NCBI RefSeq assembly: GCF_042685365.1
Contig: NZ_JBHUMY010000008.1
Coordinates: forward strand, 1-64,000
Length of the DNA stretch: 64,000 nt
From: Paenibacillus_AP thailandensis
GTDB lineage: Bacteria > Bacillota > Bacilli > Paenibacillales > Paenibacillaceae
Direction of reading: 5' to 3'
In this document: positions 42,452 through 51,857 of the stretch, piece after piece
How positions within the stretch are numbered: the stretch's first letter is position 1
Layout of the letters: each line of letters starts with the position of its first letter
Program-made: the position numbers and the translations under genes
The notes under the pieces: generated by a model
The model's input: the letters and a program-made list of their open reading frames with translations, nothing else
What the model was told of the DNA's origin: nothing
Database searches by the model: none

Positions 42452-44216
42452 CGCCTTCCTCCTCCTGTTCCCGATACGGCTTGAACGAAAGCACAATGCG
42501 GGTGCCTTGATCCGGCACGGTATCGATGCGGAAGAAGCTGGACTTCCCGTAATACAGCTCCAGCCGCTCCTTGACGTTGTTCAGTCCGTAGCCTTTCTCG
42601 ATATCCGCCATCTCGCCGATCCCGACTCCGTCGTCCTCCACGACGAACCGGATCCGGTCGCCGTCACGCCTGCCGGTCAAGCGGACCGTCCCTTCGCCTA
42701 CCTTCGGCTCCAGCCCGTGGTAGATAGCGTTCTCCACCAGCGGCTGAAGCAGCAGCTTCAGCATTTCCATCCCTTTAATTTGCGGATCGACGTCTTCCTC
42801 GTAACGAAACCGGTTTTTGTACCGGATGTTCTGAATCGTCATGTAATGCTCGATATGCTTCAGCTCCTTGTAGACGGGAATGGTCTCCTTGCCTTTATTC
42901 AGGCTGAGCTTGAAGCTTTCGGACAAGGATACCGCCATCTGGGCGACGTCGCGGTTGTTCTGGAGCGTAGCCATCCAATAGATCGAATCCAGCGTATTGT
43001 ACAAAAAATGCGGCTTGATCTGCGCCTGCAGCGCCTTGAGCTCCGCCTCCCGCTCCTTCAGCACGGAAGATACGAGCTTGTCGTTCAGCTCTTCGTTTTC
43101 GGCGGCCATCCGCTTGAACGTCTCGCCGATCGCCCCGACTTCGTCCCGCTCGAACGTCGCGTCAAACGCTCGTCGGCCTTTCGTCCACTCGACCATCATT
43201 TTTTTGAGCGCGATAAGCGGGCGGGTAATCGTCCCCGATAAAATATACGACAAAATCATGGCGACCAAAGCGATCAGCGAGGCGATGACGGCCGTCGCCG
43301 TGCCGATCCGGTTCGATTCTGTCAGTAGAGCCTTCTTCTCGACCAGGTGGGCAAACGTCCAGTTCGTCGTTTCGTTCCGGTATAGGCTGACCAAATAATC
43401 ATGCGATTCCAAAGCGTCGATCGTATCGTCCATCGTCGTTTTGACGAGCCGGCTTTCTCCGTTCTTCCCGTTGCCATATACGAGATGAACCGGCGTCTCC
43501 GACGTATCGATCGCCATAAAGCTGCCAAGGCTGCTGTTGCGGTTAAAGATGTCCCCGAAAATATTGTCGGATACATTCACGATCAAGAGGCCGATCGGCT
43601 CGCCGTTCGGACTGGCGGAATCGCGGTACAGCTTGACGGTCGAGAACGAATTGTCCTTCCGGTCCAGCACGTCCGTTCCGAAGAAGACAACCCGCCCCTG
43701 CGCCGCAACCGCCTCCTTATACCAATCCGATGACCGGATGGCGACCGCCTTGCCGCTGCCTTCGTAAACCCCGGCGTCGTCGGATCTCCCGAGACAATAC
43801 GTATGAAATTCGAGATCGAACAGGCAAATCGAATTCACGAATCGGTTGTCCAGCAAATGATTGTTGATGACGCGCTGAATCCGGTTCGCCGTGCGTTCGC
43901 TGATGGCCGTCTGCGTCTCCTCGTCGTCCGGTTTCTTTTTCTTTAGCTCGTCCCGAATTTCGTCATTCATGACGATGAACCGGTTCAGGTTCGTCAAATT
44001 GCGGAACAGCAAATCGGCCACTTCGCTCGACGTTTTCAGATGATCGACGTTCGTTTGGGCATTGGTTCGCATCAGCGTGCTTTTGGCCGTCTCAAACGAG
44101 AAATAGCCGAGGATGCAAAGGGGCGGCAGCGAGATGACGATCATTGCGGCCAAAAACCGGCTTCTCAGCTTCCGAAACCGGATGCGGGGAATTTGTATGC
44201 GTTTCCAAAAATTCAT
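42444..44216 (-). CDS. Sensor histidine kinase, LytS/YesM type
   Basis: 590 residues. TM1 ~20-42, extracellular sensor region (~43-290), TM2 ~297-318, HAMP ~320-372, phosphoacceptor His in LQAQIKPHFLYNTLDS, and HATPase_c with ENAIYHG, EDDGVGIG and GYGLNNVKERL. Pairs with the response regulator at 41624-42451. The sensed ligand is presumably the substrate of the adjacent importer. Confidence 0.95.
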   Translation of the reverse strand: MNFWKRIQIPRIRFRKLRSRFLAAMIVISLPPLCILGYFSFETAKSTLMRTNAQTNVDHLKTSSEVADLLFRNLTNLNRFIVMNDEIRDELKKKKPDDEETQTAISERTANRIQRVINNHLLDNRFVNSICLFDLEFHTYCLGRSDDAGVYEGSGKAVAIRSSDWYKEAVAAQGRVVFFGTDVLDRKDNSFSTVKLYRDSASPNGEPIGLLIVNVSDNIFGDIFNRNSSLGSFMAIDTSETPVHLVYGNGKNGESRLVKTTMDDTIDALESHDYLVSLYRNETTNWTFAHLVEKKALLTESNRIGTATAVIASLIALVAMILSYILSGTITRPLIALKKMMVEWTKGRRAFDATFERDEVGAIGETFKRMAAENEELNDKLVSSVLKEREAELKALQAQIKPHFLYNTLDSIYWMATLQNNRDVAQMAVSLSESFKLSLNKGKETIPVYKELKHIEHYMTIQNIRYKNRFRYEEDVDPQIKGMEMLKLLLQPLVENAIYHGLEPKVGEGTVRLTGRRDGDRIRFVVEDDGVGIGEMADIEKGYGLNNVKERLELYYGKSSFFRIDTVPDQGTRIVLSFKPYREQEEEGDA

Positions 44217-44349
44217 CTGGTTATCCTCCCGTTTAGTCGAAGCCGTGATTACTTCTATTCTAATATCGGCCGCGCGCGCTGCGTTGTCGGACTTTTTTTG
44301 GCGAGATGTCCGTTTTTTTTGGATTCTCTCTATTGTATCAGACGAAAAA

Positions 44350-44384
44350 AAGAAGATCCCTATAAGTTAAATAGGAATCTTCTT
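44350..44384 (-). terminator. Terminator of the aldo/keto reductase gene
   Basis: Stem AAGAAGAT-CCTAT / ATAGG-ATCTTCTT, with a T-run on the minus strand. Confidence 0.85.
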
Positions 44385-44434
44385 GGACTTATTTACCAAT
44401 ATTACGGCCGCCAGTCGGCTTTCCTCATTCCGGC

Positions 44435-45412
44435 CTAGATGCCGACAACCGGATGCGGCACATAAGGCTCTTCTAGGGCTGCAATTTCTTCCGCATCCAG
44501 CTTCACCGACAAGGCCGCGACGGCATCGTCCAGATGATGCGGCTTGGTTGCGCCGACGATGGGCGCCGTTACAGGCTCCTTCTGAAGCACCCAAGCAAGC
44601 GCGACTTGCGCCCGGGGAACGCCGCGCTTCGCGGCAATTTCGGCCACACGTTCCACAACCGCGCGGTCGGCTTCGGCCATTTTCGAATAAAGCGCATTTG
44701 CGACCTGGTCTCTTTCCGAACGGGCCGTCTGTTCATCCCAATCCCGGGTCAATCGGCCTCTTGCGAGCGGGCTCCACGGAATAACGCCAATTCCCTCTTC
44801 GCGGCAAAGCGGCAGCATCTCCCGCTCCTCTTCCCGATAGAGCAAGTTGAGGTGGTTCTGCATGGAAACGAACTTGGTCCACCCGTTGCGCTCGGCGACA
44901 TGCTGAGCCTTCAAGAACTGCCAGGCATACATCGAGGAGGCTCCGATATACCTTGCCTTTCCCGCCTTGACGACGTCATGAAGAGCCTCCATCGTCTCTT
45001 CGATCGGCGTCGTTTGATCCCAGCGGTGAATTTGGTACAGATCGACGTAATCCGTTCCGAGACGCCTTAGGCTGTTATCGATTTCGCTCATGATCGACTT
45101 ACGGGAAAGCCCCGCTCCATTCGGACCCGGGCGCATGCGGAAAAATACCTTTGTCGCAATGACGACCTCATCGCGGCTGGCGAAATCCTTTAATGCGCGT
45201 CCGACGATTTCCTCGCTTGTCCCGCCGGAATACATATTTGCGGTATCGAAGAAGTTAATGCCCAGCTCCAGAGCTCTTTTTATAAACGGCCGGCTTTCTT
45301 CTTCATTCAACGACCATGAGGTGTGTCCGCGGTCGGCTACCCCATAGCTCATGCAGCCAAGACATATTCGGGAAACTTCCAAACCGCTCCGTCCAAGTTT
45401 GACATAGTCCAT
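44435..45412 (-). CDS. Aldo/keto reductase
   Basis: 325 residues from the ATG at 45412 behind AAGGAG; the open frame continues upstream to 45550 but across the promoter. TIM-barrel AKR with catalytic tetrad Asp and Tyr in NFFDTANMYSGG, Lys in IATKVFF and His in YQIHRWDQ. NADPH-binding features near the C-terminus (PIVGATKPHHLDDAVAAL). Reduces aldehydes or ketones. The promoter is of a type controlled by MerR-family aldehyde sensors. Confidence 0.92.
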   Translation of the reverse strand: MDYVKLGRSGLEVSRICLGCMSYGVADRGHTSWSLNEEESRPFIKRALELGINFFDTANMYSGGTSEEIVGRALKDFASRDEVVIATKVFFRMRPGPNGAGLSRKSIMSEIDNSLRRLGTDYVDLYQIHRWDQTTPIEETMEALHDVVKAGKARYIGASSMYAWQFLKAQHVAERNGWTKFVSMQNHLNLLYREEEREMLPLCREEGIGVIPWSPLARGRLTRDWDEQTARSERDQVANALYSKMAEADRAVVERVAEIAAKRGVPRAQVALAWVLQKEPVTAPIVGATKPHHLDDAVAALSVKLDAEEIAALEEPYVPHPVVGI

Positions 45413-45455
45413 TCGTCGACACGCTCCTTCGATTCCAATATTTGCCTTCCTCCAA

Positions 45456-45486
45456 ATTATACAGTTTAGAGTTAACTCTAAGTCAA
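45456..45486 (-). promoter_or_regulatory. MerR-type promoter of the aldo/keto reductase gene
   Basis: -35 TTGACT (45486-45481), a 19-bp spacer and -10 TATAAT (45461-45456). The spacer is filled by the perfect dyad TTAGAGTTAACTCTAA (45466-45481). An over-long spacer with a centred dyad is the signature of MerR regulators such as AdhR/NmlR. Confidence 0.8.
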
Positions 45487-45592
45487 TACCGAATTCCGGA
45501 GCTGTATCGCCGCCGTTACGTTTGTTTTGTCGCAACAAATGAAGAGGCACGCCGGTGCAGGCGCGCCCCTCCTGTTTCGTCAGGATGAATCG

Positions 45593-46642
45593 TTATTCTT
45601 CCTCCATCGTGCTGATATCGATTACGAATCGGTACCGGACATCCGACGCTAATACGCGGTCCCACGCTTCATCAATCTGATTGGCGGAAATGACCTCGAT
45701 CTCAGGCGTAATGTTATGTTCCGCGCAAAAGTCCAGCATCTCCTGCGTTTCGCGAATTCCGCCGATCATCGATCCTGCAAACGACCGGCGATGAGGGATC
45801 AGCGAGAATACTTGAACCGGCAGCGGTTCCGCCGGCGCACCGACGTTGACCAACGTACCGTCCAACGCCAGCAACGAAAGGTAGGCATTAATGTCGATTT
45901 CCGCGCTCACCGTATTCACGATGAGGTCGAACGAACCGGCGAGTTTCTTAAACGTCTCCGGATCGCTCGTGGCATAATAATGGTCCGCACCAAGCCGCAA
46001 ACCGTCTTCTTTCTTCTTCAATGTTTGCGATAAAACCGTAACCTCCGCCCCCATGGCGTGAGCGAGCTTCACAGCCATATGTCCAAGTCCGCCCAGTCCA
46101 ACGACAGCTACCTTCTTGCCGGGGGCGGCTCCCCAATGGCGCAGCGGCGAATACGTTGTGATGCCGGCGCACAAGAGCGGGGCGGCCACGTCAAGCTCCA
46201 AACTATCGGGAATTTTAACCACGAAATCTTCGGTTACGACGATGTGGGTGGAATAGCCGCCCTGCGTATATTGCCCATACCGGTCGATGGCTCCATAAGT
46301 GCCCGTATTGCCGTTTAGGCAATACTGCTCCTCCCCTTTATGGCAGTTCACGCACTCCCCGCAGGAGTCAACCATGCAGCCAACCCCTACCCGGTCGCCG
46401 ACGGCATATTTGGTAACTTCCGAACCAACCTGGGTGACGATTCCGGCGATCTCGTGCCCCGGCACGAGTGGATATTGAACCGGTCCCCAATCGCCGCGAG
46501 CGGTATGAATGTCAGAGTGGCAAATACCTGCGTATTTAATCTCAATGAGGACATCATGCGGCTTAAGATCCCTGCGCTCGATCGTGGTCAGTTTGAACGG
46601 ACCTTCCGGATTGAATACAGCACGTGCATTAGCAGTAATCAT
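45593..46642 (-). CDS. Zinc-dependent NAD(P) alcohol dehydrogenase, AdhA/YahK type
   Basis: 349 residues. ATG 46642 is preferred (10 bases from AGGAGG) over ATG 46648 (4 bases). MDR family: catalytic zinc Cys in GICHSDIH with HE in VPGHEIAG, structural zinc Cys in CGECVNCHKGEEQYC, nucleotide-binding VVGLGGLGHMAVK. The two-His GICHSDIHTARGDWG layout fits the CAD/YahK group that reduces aldehydes with NADPH. Divergent from tetR, with which it shares a perfect operator. Confidence 0.93.
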   Translation of the reverse strand: MITANARAVFNPEGPFKLTTIERRDLKPHDVLIEIKYAGICHSDIHTARGDWGPVQYPLVPGHEIAGIVTQVGSEVTKYAVGDRVGVGCMVDSCGECVNCHKGEEQYCLNGNTGTYGAIDRYGQYTQGGYSTHIVVTEDFVVKIPDSLELDVAAPLLCAGITTYSPLRHWGAAPGKKVAVVGLGGLGHMAVKLAHAMGAEVTVLSQTLKKKEDGLRLGADHYYATSDPETFKKLAGSFDLIVNTVSAEIDINAYLSLLALDGTLVNVGAPAEPLPVQVFSLIPHRRSFAGSMIGGIRETQEMLDFCAEHNITPEIEVISANQIDEAWDRVLASDVRYRFVIDISTMEEE

Positions 46643-46730
46643 ATACATACATCCTCCTGTTATCCATGAATTATTGATTTTGTCGCTGCCCGCCATTCAG
46701 CGAACCGGTAGTTCCTACACAACAGGAAAC

Positions 46731-46756
46731 GAATAAACAAAGTACATTGTTTATTC
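46731..46756. promoter_or_regulatory. Operator between adh and tetR
   Basis: Perfect 10-bp arms GAATAAACAA and TTGTTTATTC around AGTACA. A plus-strand promoter (TTGTTT 46747-46752, 17 bp, TATTAT 46770-46775) and a minus-strand -35 (TTGAAT) both overlap it, so one bound dimer could repress both genes. Confidence 0.85.
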
Positions 46757-46883
46757 AACCCTTGTTTATTATTATAAAAGGAAGTAGCGCGCAATCAATG
46801 GTTAAAACAACGCAAAACGTTGATTTATCAACAAAGCAACCAAAAAACGTTCATTATCTTAGAAAGCCAGGTGAGTATATTCG

Positions 46884-47441
46884 ATGCCCAAAGTCGACCG
46901 GAGAGTTCTTAAAACACAAGAATCCTTAAAAAAAGCTGTTATAGAACTGATGTCTGAAAAAAACTTCGATGAAATTACCATTCAAGATATTGCGGACCGG
47001 GCAAACGTAAACCGCGGAACCATTTATCTTCATTATCAGGACAAATATGATTTATTGGATAAACTCATAGAAACCTACTTCAATGAAATCGGCGAAATGG
47101 ATAAGTGGGCGTGCGAGTTGAATTGGACCGATGCCCTTGTGCCGTATTTTGAATATTTTGAGAAAAATTATTTGTTTTTTTCGACCATGTTAGCAAGCAA
47201 AGAGTCCAAGGGTGCCCCATCAGCTTTCAGATCCCGGCTTCTTGCTGCTTTTATGGAAGGGTTCAAAGGCGAGATTGACAGGGAAAGCGGCAGGAATACC
47301 GGTTTAAGCGAAGATGTTATGCTGCAATATGCCGGGACGGCATATGTAGGGGTAATTGAGTGGTGGATCAGGAATGGGATGCCGTACCCGCCGCAAGTGA
47401 TGGCCAAGCAAGTCGGCACTTTGTTAGAGAGAAGTTTATAG
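46884..47441 (+). CDS. TetR-family regulator
   Basis: 185 residues. N-terminal HTH ~10-58 (TQESLKKAVIELMSEKNFDEITIQDIADRANVNRGTIYLHY), followed by the helical C-terminal domain of the TetR_C_8 or DhaS-like kind (DALVPYFEYFEKNYLFF; YVGVIEWWIRNGMPYPPQVMAKQV). SD AGGTGAG. Distinctly lower GC than its neighbours, which may mean horizontal gain. Likely represses the divergent alcohol dehydrogenase gene and itself. Confidence 0.9.
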   Translation: MPKVDRRVLKTQESLKKAVIELMSEKNFDEITIQDIADRANVNRGTIYLHYQDKYDLLDKLIETYFNEIGEMDKWACELNWTDALVPYFEYFEKNYLFFSTMLASKESKGAPSAFRSRLLAAFMEGFKGEIDRESGRNTGLSEDVMLQYAGTAYVGVIEWWIRNGMPYPPQVMAKQVGTLLERSL

Positions 47442-47458
47442 TTCCATGTGATAACAAG

Positions 47459-47488
47459 AGCGTCCCGGGTACTTCCGGGACGCTTCTT
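47459..47488 (+). terminator. Terminator of tetR
   Basis: Arms AGCGTCCCGG and CCGGGACGCT followed by TCTTTT; can also act for the convergent ABC operon. Confidence 0.85.
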
Positions 47489-47515
47489 TTCATCGGCAAT
47501 CAACGCGAGTCTTTA

Positions 47516-48838
47516 TTACGCTTTAAACGCCTTCATCGCTTTGCGGAGCTCTTTAAAGCTTGGGCGCTTGCCGTACATGAGGACGCCCGTGCGGTAAATT
47601 TTCGCCGACAGCCACCCGGCCGCCAGAATGGAGGCAATCAGGATGGCCAGCGACAATAGCACCTGCCATACGGGCGGATTCGTCAGACCGATGCGCAGCA
47701 TCATGACAAACGGCGAGGAGAACGGCACATAGGAAGCGACGTTGACGAGCGTACTGTCAGGTGTTCCAACACTGAACGACGCAATATAGAAGCTGGCCAA
47801 CGTTACCAACGTAATCGGCATCACCGCCTGGCCGAGATCCTCGGTGCGGCTCACCGTCGAGCCGATTGCGGCATAAAGCGTCGCGTAAAGAAAATAGCCG
47901 CAAAGATAATACAATAACGCATAGACAATAATTGAAGGATCGATCGCGCTCAAATCGATATTCAAGCTTTGGAAAGCCGACCGGTTATGCGACATGGACA
48001 GGTTGGCGAGAATAACAAGACCGTACAGTACGATTTGGGCTAGACCGACGATGCACATGCCCACAATTTTGCCGAACATTTGTTTGAGCGGAGATACGCT
48101 CGTAATCAGCAGCTCCATGACGCGGGAGCTTTTCTCCGCCGTTATTTCCGAGGCAATCATCTGGCCGGTAATCATAATGCCCATGAACAACATGAGCGAG
48201 ATCACCGTCGTTAATCCGATAGCCATCCCTTGCTGCTCCGGCGTTCTTTCGGAGCCTTGCCCGGCGCCTTCGCCGATCGGCACTTGCACCGTCTCCACCT
48301 TCACCGGCTCGAACAGCAGCTTCTTCTGTTCCTCCGAAATGCCGGCATCCTGCAGCACGCGGTTTACGTTAATCACTTGCAGCGCGCCGGACAACGAAGA
48401 CGAAGCCGAGTCGCTCATCAGGTTCTCCAGATTGTAATAGACGGCCGGCAGCCCGTTCGCTTGAACCGGGCCAAACGTCAAATAACCGTCGATTTCGTTC
48501 GCCGCGACCGCTTTCTTCAGCTGAGCTTCGTTGTTGTCCGCGCCGCCTGCGTCGGGATAAGCGACCAGCTTGATGTCGGCCTGCTCCTGCGAAGCGTAAT
48601 AGCTTTCCAGCTCCTCCGCAAGCTTGGTTCCCGCGATGCCGTCCGCCTGCCCGGACTTCGCATAGCCGATAGAAGTTACTTTCACTTGGCCTTGGTCTTT
48701 ATTGAATAACGAAATAATATAAGGCAAGTTCGTTCCGATACTGATAATAATGACCATTACAAGCGTCGTGATCAGAAACGCTTTGCCGCGCAGTTTGTTT
48801 TTGACCGTAAATCCGACGACCGTCCAGAAGCTATTCAT
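47516..48838 (-). CDS. ABC-2 type exporter permease, NatB-like
   Basis: 440 residues from the ATG at 48838, six bases after AGGTG and overlapping the ATPase stop by 8 bp; a GTG 9 bases upstream is the alternative. N-terminal span ~20-42, large extracytoplasmic region (~43-215), then about five more spans (GLTTVISLMLFMGIMITGQMIASE, SRVMELLITSVSPLKQMFGKIVG, ...). ABC2_membrane_3 layout. Partner of the ATPase at 48831. NatAB-type pumps export sodium or lipophilic compounds; the substrate here is unknown. Confidence 0.9.
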   Translation of the reverse strand: MNSFWTVVGFTVKNKLRGKAFLITTLVMVIIISIGTNLPYIISLFNKDQGQVKVTSIGYAKSGQADGIAGTKLAEELESYYASQEQADIKLVAYPDAGGADNNEAQLKKAVAANEIDGYLTFGPVQANGLPAVYYNLENLMSDSASSSLSGALQVINVNRVLQDAGISEEQKKLLFEPVKVETVQVPIGEGAGQGSERTPEQQGMAIGLTTVISLMLFMGIMITGQMIASEITAEKSSRVMELLITSVSPLKQMFGKIVGMCIVGLAQIVLYGLVILANLSMSHNRSAFQSLNIDLSAIDPSIIVYALLYYLCGYFLYATLYAAIGSTVSRTEDLGQAVMPITLVTLASFYIASFSVGTPDSTLVNVASYVPFSSPFVMMLRIGLTNPPVWQVLLSLAILIASILAAGWLSAKIYRTGVLMYGKRPSFKELRKAMKAFKA

Positions 48839-49733
48839 GGCTTTCACCTACCGATCGGATAAAAATTTCGTTCAGCGTCGGTTCCATCACTTCAAAACGC
48901 TGCACTTCGGTCTGGCTGACCGCCAGCTTAATAATTTCGCTCGCCGCCTCTTCGCCCGTAATGCGGATATCGTAGCCTTGCTCGTGCCGCTCGACCTGGG
49001 TCACGCCACGCAGCCCTTCAAGCCCGGCGACTTCCCCTGCCGTCCGCAAGACGACCCGTTCTCTCGGGTAACGCTTTTTAATTTGTTTAATATTGCCTTG
49101 AAGCACGACATCGGACCGGTGCAGGATGGTCATATTGCGGCACAGCTCTTCGACATGCTCCATCCGGTGCGTCGAGAAGAGCATCGCCATTCCTTCGTCG
49201 CGCAGCTCCTTCACGACCCCTTTCAGCATCTCGACGTTAACCGGGTCGAGTCCGCTGAACGCTTCGTCCAATATGACGATTTTCGGATGATGGATGACGG
49301 AAGCGATAAACTGGATTTTTTGCTGGTTGCCTTTGGACAGCTCCTCGACCTTCTTGTCGTAATATTCCGGAACCTCGAACCGCTCCAGCCACCGTTTCAA
49401 ATTCCGCTCGGCGTCCCGCCTCGAAATGCCTCTCAGCTGCGCCAAATACGTAATTTGATCGGATACTTTCACCCGCGGGTAAAGACCGCGTTCTTCCGGC
49501 AAATAACCCATCATCCGCAGCTGGTCGGCGCTGTAAGGCTTGCCGAAATACGAAATCCGCCCTTGATCCGGGTAGATCAGCCCAAGCACCATCCGCATCG
49601 TCGTCGTTTTACCCGCGCCGTTGGCGCCGAGCAGTCCGTATATTTCGCCGGCTTCCACCTCGAGACTGACGCCGTTCACCGCCGTTTTATCGCCGTATTG
49701 CTTCACGACATGTTCAACTTGCAATGGCTTCAT
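48831..49733 (-). CDS. ABC exporter ATP-binding protein, NatA-like
   Basis: 300 residues. Walker A GANGAGKTTT, Q-loop YLPEERGLYP, signature LSKGNQQK, Walker B IVILDEAFSGLDP, switch His in STHRMEHVEEL. The C-terminal ~80-residue extension is typical of the DrrA/NatA group. Starts right after the upstream ATPase stop, within the GntR-led operon. Confidence 0.93.
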   Translation of the reverse strand: MKPLQVEHVVKQYGDKTAVNGVSLEVEAGEIYGLLGANGAGKTTTMRMVLGLIYPDQGRISYFGKPYSADQLRMMGYLPEERGLYPRVKVSDQITYLAQLRGISRRDAERNLKRWLERFEVPEYYDKKVEELSKGNQQKIQFIASVIHHPKIVILDEAFSGLDPVNVEMLKGVVKELRDEGMAMLFSTHRMEHVEELCRNMTILHRSDVVLQGNIKQIKKRYPRERVVLRTAGEVAGLEGLRGVTQVERHEQGYDIRITGEEAASEIIKLAVSQTEVQRFEVMEPTLNEIFIRSVGESHE

Positions 49734-50669
49734 CTAAACGATTCCTCCCGATCCCGTATTCATCCGGCCGCCCGTTTTTTTCTGTTTCATCAATTCGGCC
49801 AAAATATCGTCCAGCCCCATCGGCTGCCTGTGCGTTATGTCAATGTCATTCTCCGCGCACCACCGCTCCGCGTCGTACGCTTCTCTTGTAACGACCCTCC
49901 ATGCTTGGCCGGCCGGCGCCAGCTCGCACAATCCGGGCATCCCAGCCGCCCCGCCGGACGTTAACCCGGTGCCTTGCACGAACAATATCTGCCATCTCCC
50001 AAGCAGCTCATCCTTCTCGTACATGCCCAGCACTTCCCCGCCGGCCATAAAGACGATGTAATCGGCCAGCCGCCTTACTTCCTCCACGACATGCGAAGCC
50101 ATCAGAATCGTGCGATCGCCGTCTTCCATATAGCGGTGAAGCACCTCCAGCATTGTCCGCCAAGCAAGCGGATCGAGACCGGAGGACGGTTCGTCCAGCA
50201 GCAGCAATTCCGGCCGATGCGCCAGCGCCAAGGCGAAATCGTATTTGCGCCGCATCCCTTTCGACATTTTGCCCAGCTTCAGGCTGTCGTCGACTTCGAA
50301 CATGGCCAGCAGATCGCGGTAATGCCGGTCATCCCAGCCGGAATACCAGCGCCGGACGAAGGCCGTTTTGAACGCGCCGGTCATATTGTCCTCTCCGACC
50401 GTCGGGCCTTCGGCCAAATAACCGATCCGCTGCTTTAGCGACGTATCGCCGGCCGTGCCGACCTGGTGATCGAGCAAGCGAATCGTGCCCCGCTCAGGCT
50501 TTACAAGATCCAGCATCATGCGGAACAGCGTGCTTTTGCCCGAGCCGTTCGGACCGACGATTGCGGTCACATAGCCTTGCGGGATCGCAAGCGATACCGG
50601 CCCAAGCTGAAATCTCTGCCTTTGAAGCGAGACTTGGTCAAGCGCGATAGCCGTTTGGGACTGTTCCAT
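49734..50669 (-). CDS. ABC exporter ATP-binding protein, YtrB-like
   Basis: 311 residues from the ATG at 50669 behind AAGGAGAG. Walker A GPNGSGKSTL, signature KMSKGMRRK, Walker B LLLLDEPSSGLDP, His in ASHVVEEVRRL. The pairing with a small GntR regulator resembles the ytr operon of B. subtilis. Its own membrane partner is probably the protein at 51121-51834. The start lies 4 bp after the GntR stop. Confidence 0.92.
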   Translation of the reverse strand: MEQSQTAIALDQVSLQRQRFQLGPVSLAIPQGYVTAIVGPNGSGKSTLFRMMLDLVKPERGTIRLLDHQVGTAGDTSLKQRIGYLAEGPTVGEDNMTGAFKTAFVRRWYSGWDDRHYRDLLAMFEVDDSLKLGKMSKGMRRKYDFALALAHRPELLLLDEPSSGLDPLAWRTMLEVLHRYMEDGDRTILMASHVVEEVRRLADYIVFMAGGEVLGMYEKDELLGRWQILFVQGTGLTSGGAAGMPGLCELAPAGQAWRVVTREAYDAERWCAENDIDITHRQPMGLDDILAELMKQKKTGGRMNTGSGGIV

Positions 50670-50673
50670 GACG

Positions 50674-51087
50674 TCACTCTCCTTCCGTTTCCTTTCGGTC
50701 TTCACCCATCCGTCGCTCCAGCGCTTCCCGGAACGCAGCCGTTAATTCCTCCTTCGTGCATTGCAGCCGAATTCCCGTTTCAATCGCCGCTTCAAAAGCT
50801 TGCGCGACCTCCATGAGCCGGAACCGGTCTCTCTCTTCCTGATCGACCTTCGCGATATACGTACCCGTGCCTTGCCTCGTCCGAAGCAATCCTTCCGACT
50901 CCAGATCCTGATAAACCCGGCGTACGGTAATGACGCTGCACTTCAAGGCTTGGGCAAGCTCGCGGATAGAAGGCAGCAGCGTTCCTTCGGCAAGCTGGCC
51001 GCTGACGATGAGCGCCCGAAGCTGCACTTCGATCTGATAGTAGAGCGGCTCGGCGCTCTGCTCGTTAATATGAATCGGCAGCCACAT
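50674..51087 (-). CDS. GntR-family regulator, YtrA subfamily
   Basis: 137 residues. Winged HTH (~10-78: QIEVQLRALIVSGQLAEGTLLPSIRELAQALKCSVITVRRVYQDLESEGLL) with a short C-terminal dimerisation tail only, which defines the YtrA branch. Likely binds the 36-bp palindrome at 51858-51893 and controls the whole five-gene operon, released by a cell-envelope or drug signal (inference). Confidence 0.92.
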   Translation of the reverse strand: MWLPIHINEQSAEPLYYQIEVQLRALIVSGQLAEGTLLPSIRELAQALKCSVITVRRVYQDLESEGLLRTRQGTGTYIAKVDQEERDRFRLMEVAQAFEAAIETGIRLQCTKEELTAAFREALERRMGEDRKETEGE

Positions 51088-51120
51088 GCCTTCACCTTCT
51101 TTTCGTTAAGCCTGTTATTC

Positions 51121-51834
51121 TTAAAACGTTCTTGCCTTAAGCTTGGCGCATAGGCGGTTGTACCCAATGCCCACCAAGCTAGCCGCACCGAACAGCAATG
51201 CGAGCGCGGTGTACCACCAAGAGCCTTGCTGAATGGCGTCGAACACGCCTACGACAAGCGCCAGTTCCGCCATTCCGGCGCCAATCGCCACGGCCACGAA
51301 CAAGAAAAGCACGACAAAGCAAACGACCGTATACCTTTTTCCGGAAAGCGTCAATTCGTAATACAAGTAGACCGAAGCGACGCCAAGGGAATAAAACAAC
51401 CAAAACAAGGCGCCTAGAATGTAGGGCCCGACATCGTAAGCTTCTTTCAAGCCCGGCACCGCGAAGTACAAGGCGGTAAAGTAGAGTACCGCAGCCGGTA
51501 CCAGATGAATCGCCAGCATAAGCAGTCTGCCCAAAGCGATGCTTTCCACCGGAATCGGCATCGTGCGCCATTGCGCCAAGCTATGCGTGCAAATATCTTC
51601 CCGCCAATAACGGAACGTCGAGCGGTTAAACGAGAAGCCCAGCACCGGAAAAACGGCCAGCAGTATAAAATCCAAGACGTTCCGAGACAATTCCGGCTGC
51701 TCCGCCGGGATATCGTATAACGGAAATGTCGTAAACACCAAATAGGCCGAAAATAAAACGGTTATTATGCTCCCGATTTTGCCCCGCGCCAATTCATGAC
51801 GCGCAATATGCCACGCCCCTTGCCATTTATTCAT
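51121..51834 (-). CDS. ABC exporter membrane subunit (unrecognised family)
   Basis: 237 residues from the ATG at 51834 behind GAGGGAG. About six hydrophobic spans (IGSIITVLFSAYLVFTTFPLY; VLDFILLAVFPVLGFSFN; LLMLAIHLVPAAVLYFTALYF; ILGALFWLFYSLGVASVYLYY; VVCFVVLFLFVAVAIGAG; WWYTALALLFGAASLVGIGY). The N-terminal HIARHELARGKIG looks like the cytoplasmic lead-in of ABC-2 permeases. First gene of the GntR/ABC operon. Confidence 0.75.
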   Translation of the reverse strand: MNKWQGAWHIARHELARGKIGSIITVLFSAYLVFTTFPLYDIPAEQPELSRNVLDFILLAVFPVLGFSFNRSTFRYWREDICTHSLAQWRTMPIPVESIALGRLLMLAIHLVPAAVLYFTALYFAVPGLKEAYDVGPYILGALFWLFYSLGVASVYLYYELTLSGKRYTVVCFVVLFLFVAVAIGAGMAELALVVGVFDAIQQGSWWYTALALLFGAASLVGIGYNRLCAKLKARTF

Positions 51835-51857
51835 AGGCTCCCTCGCTTTCATTCACC

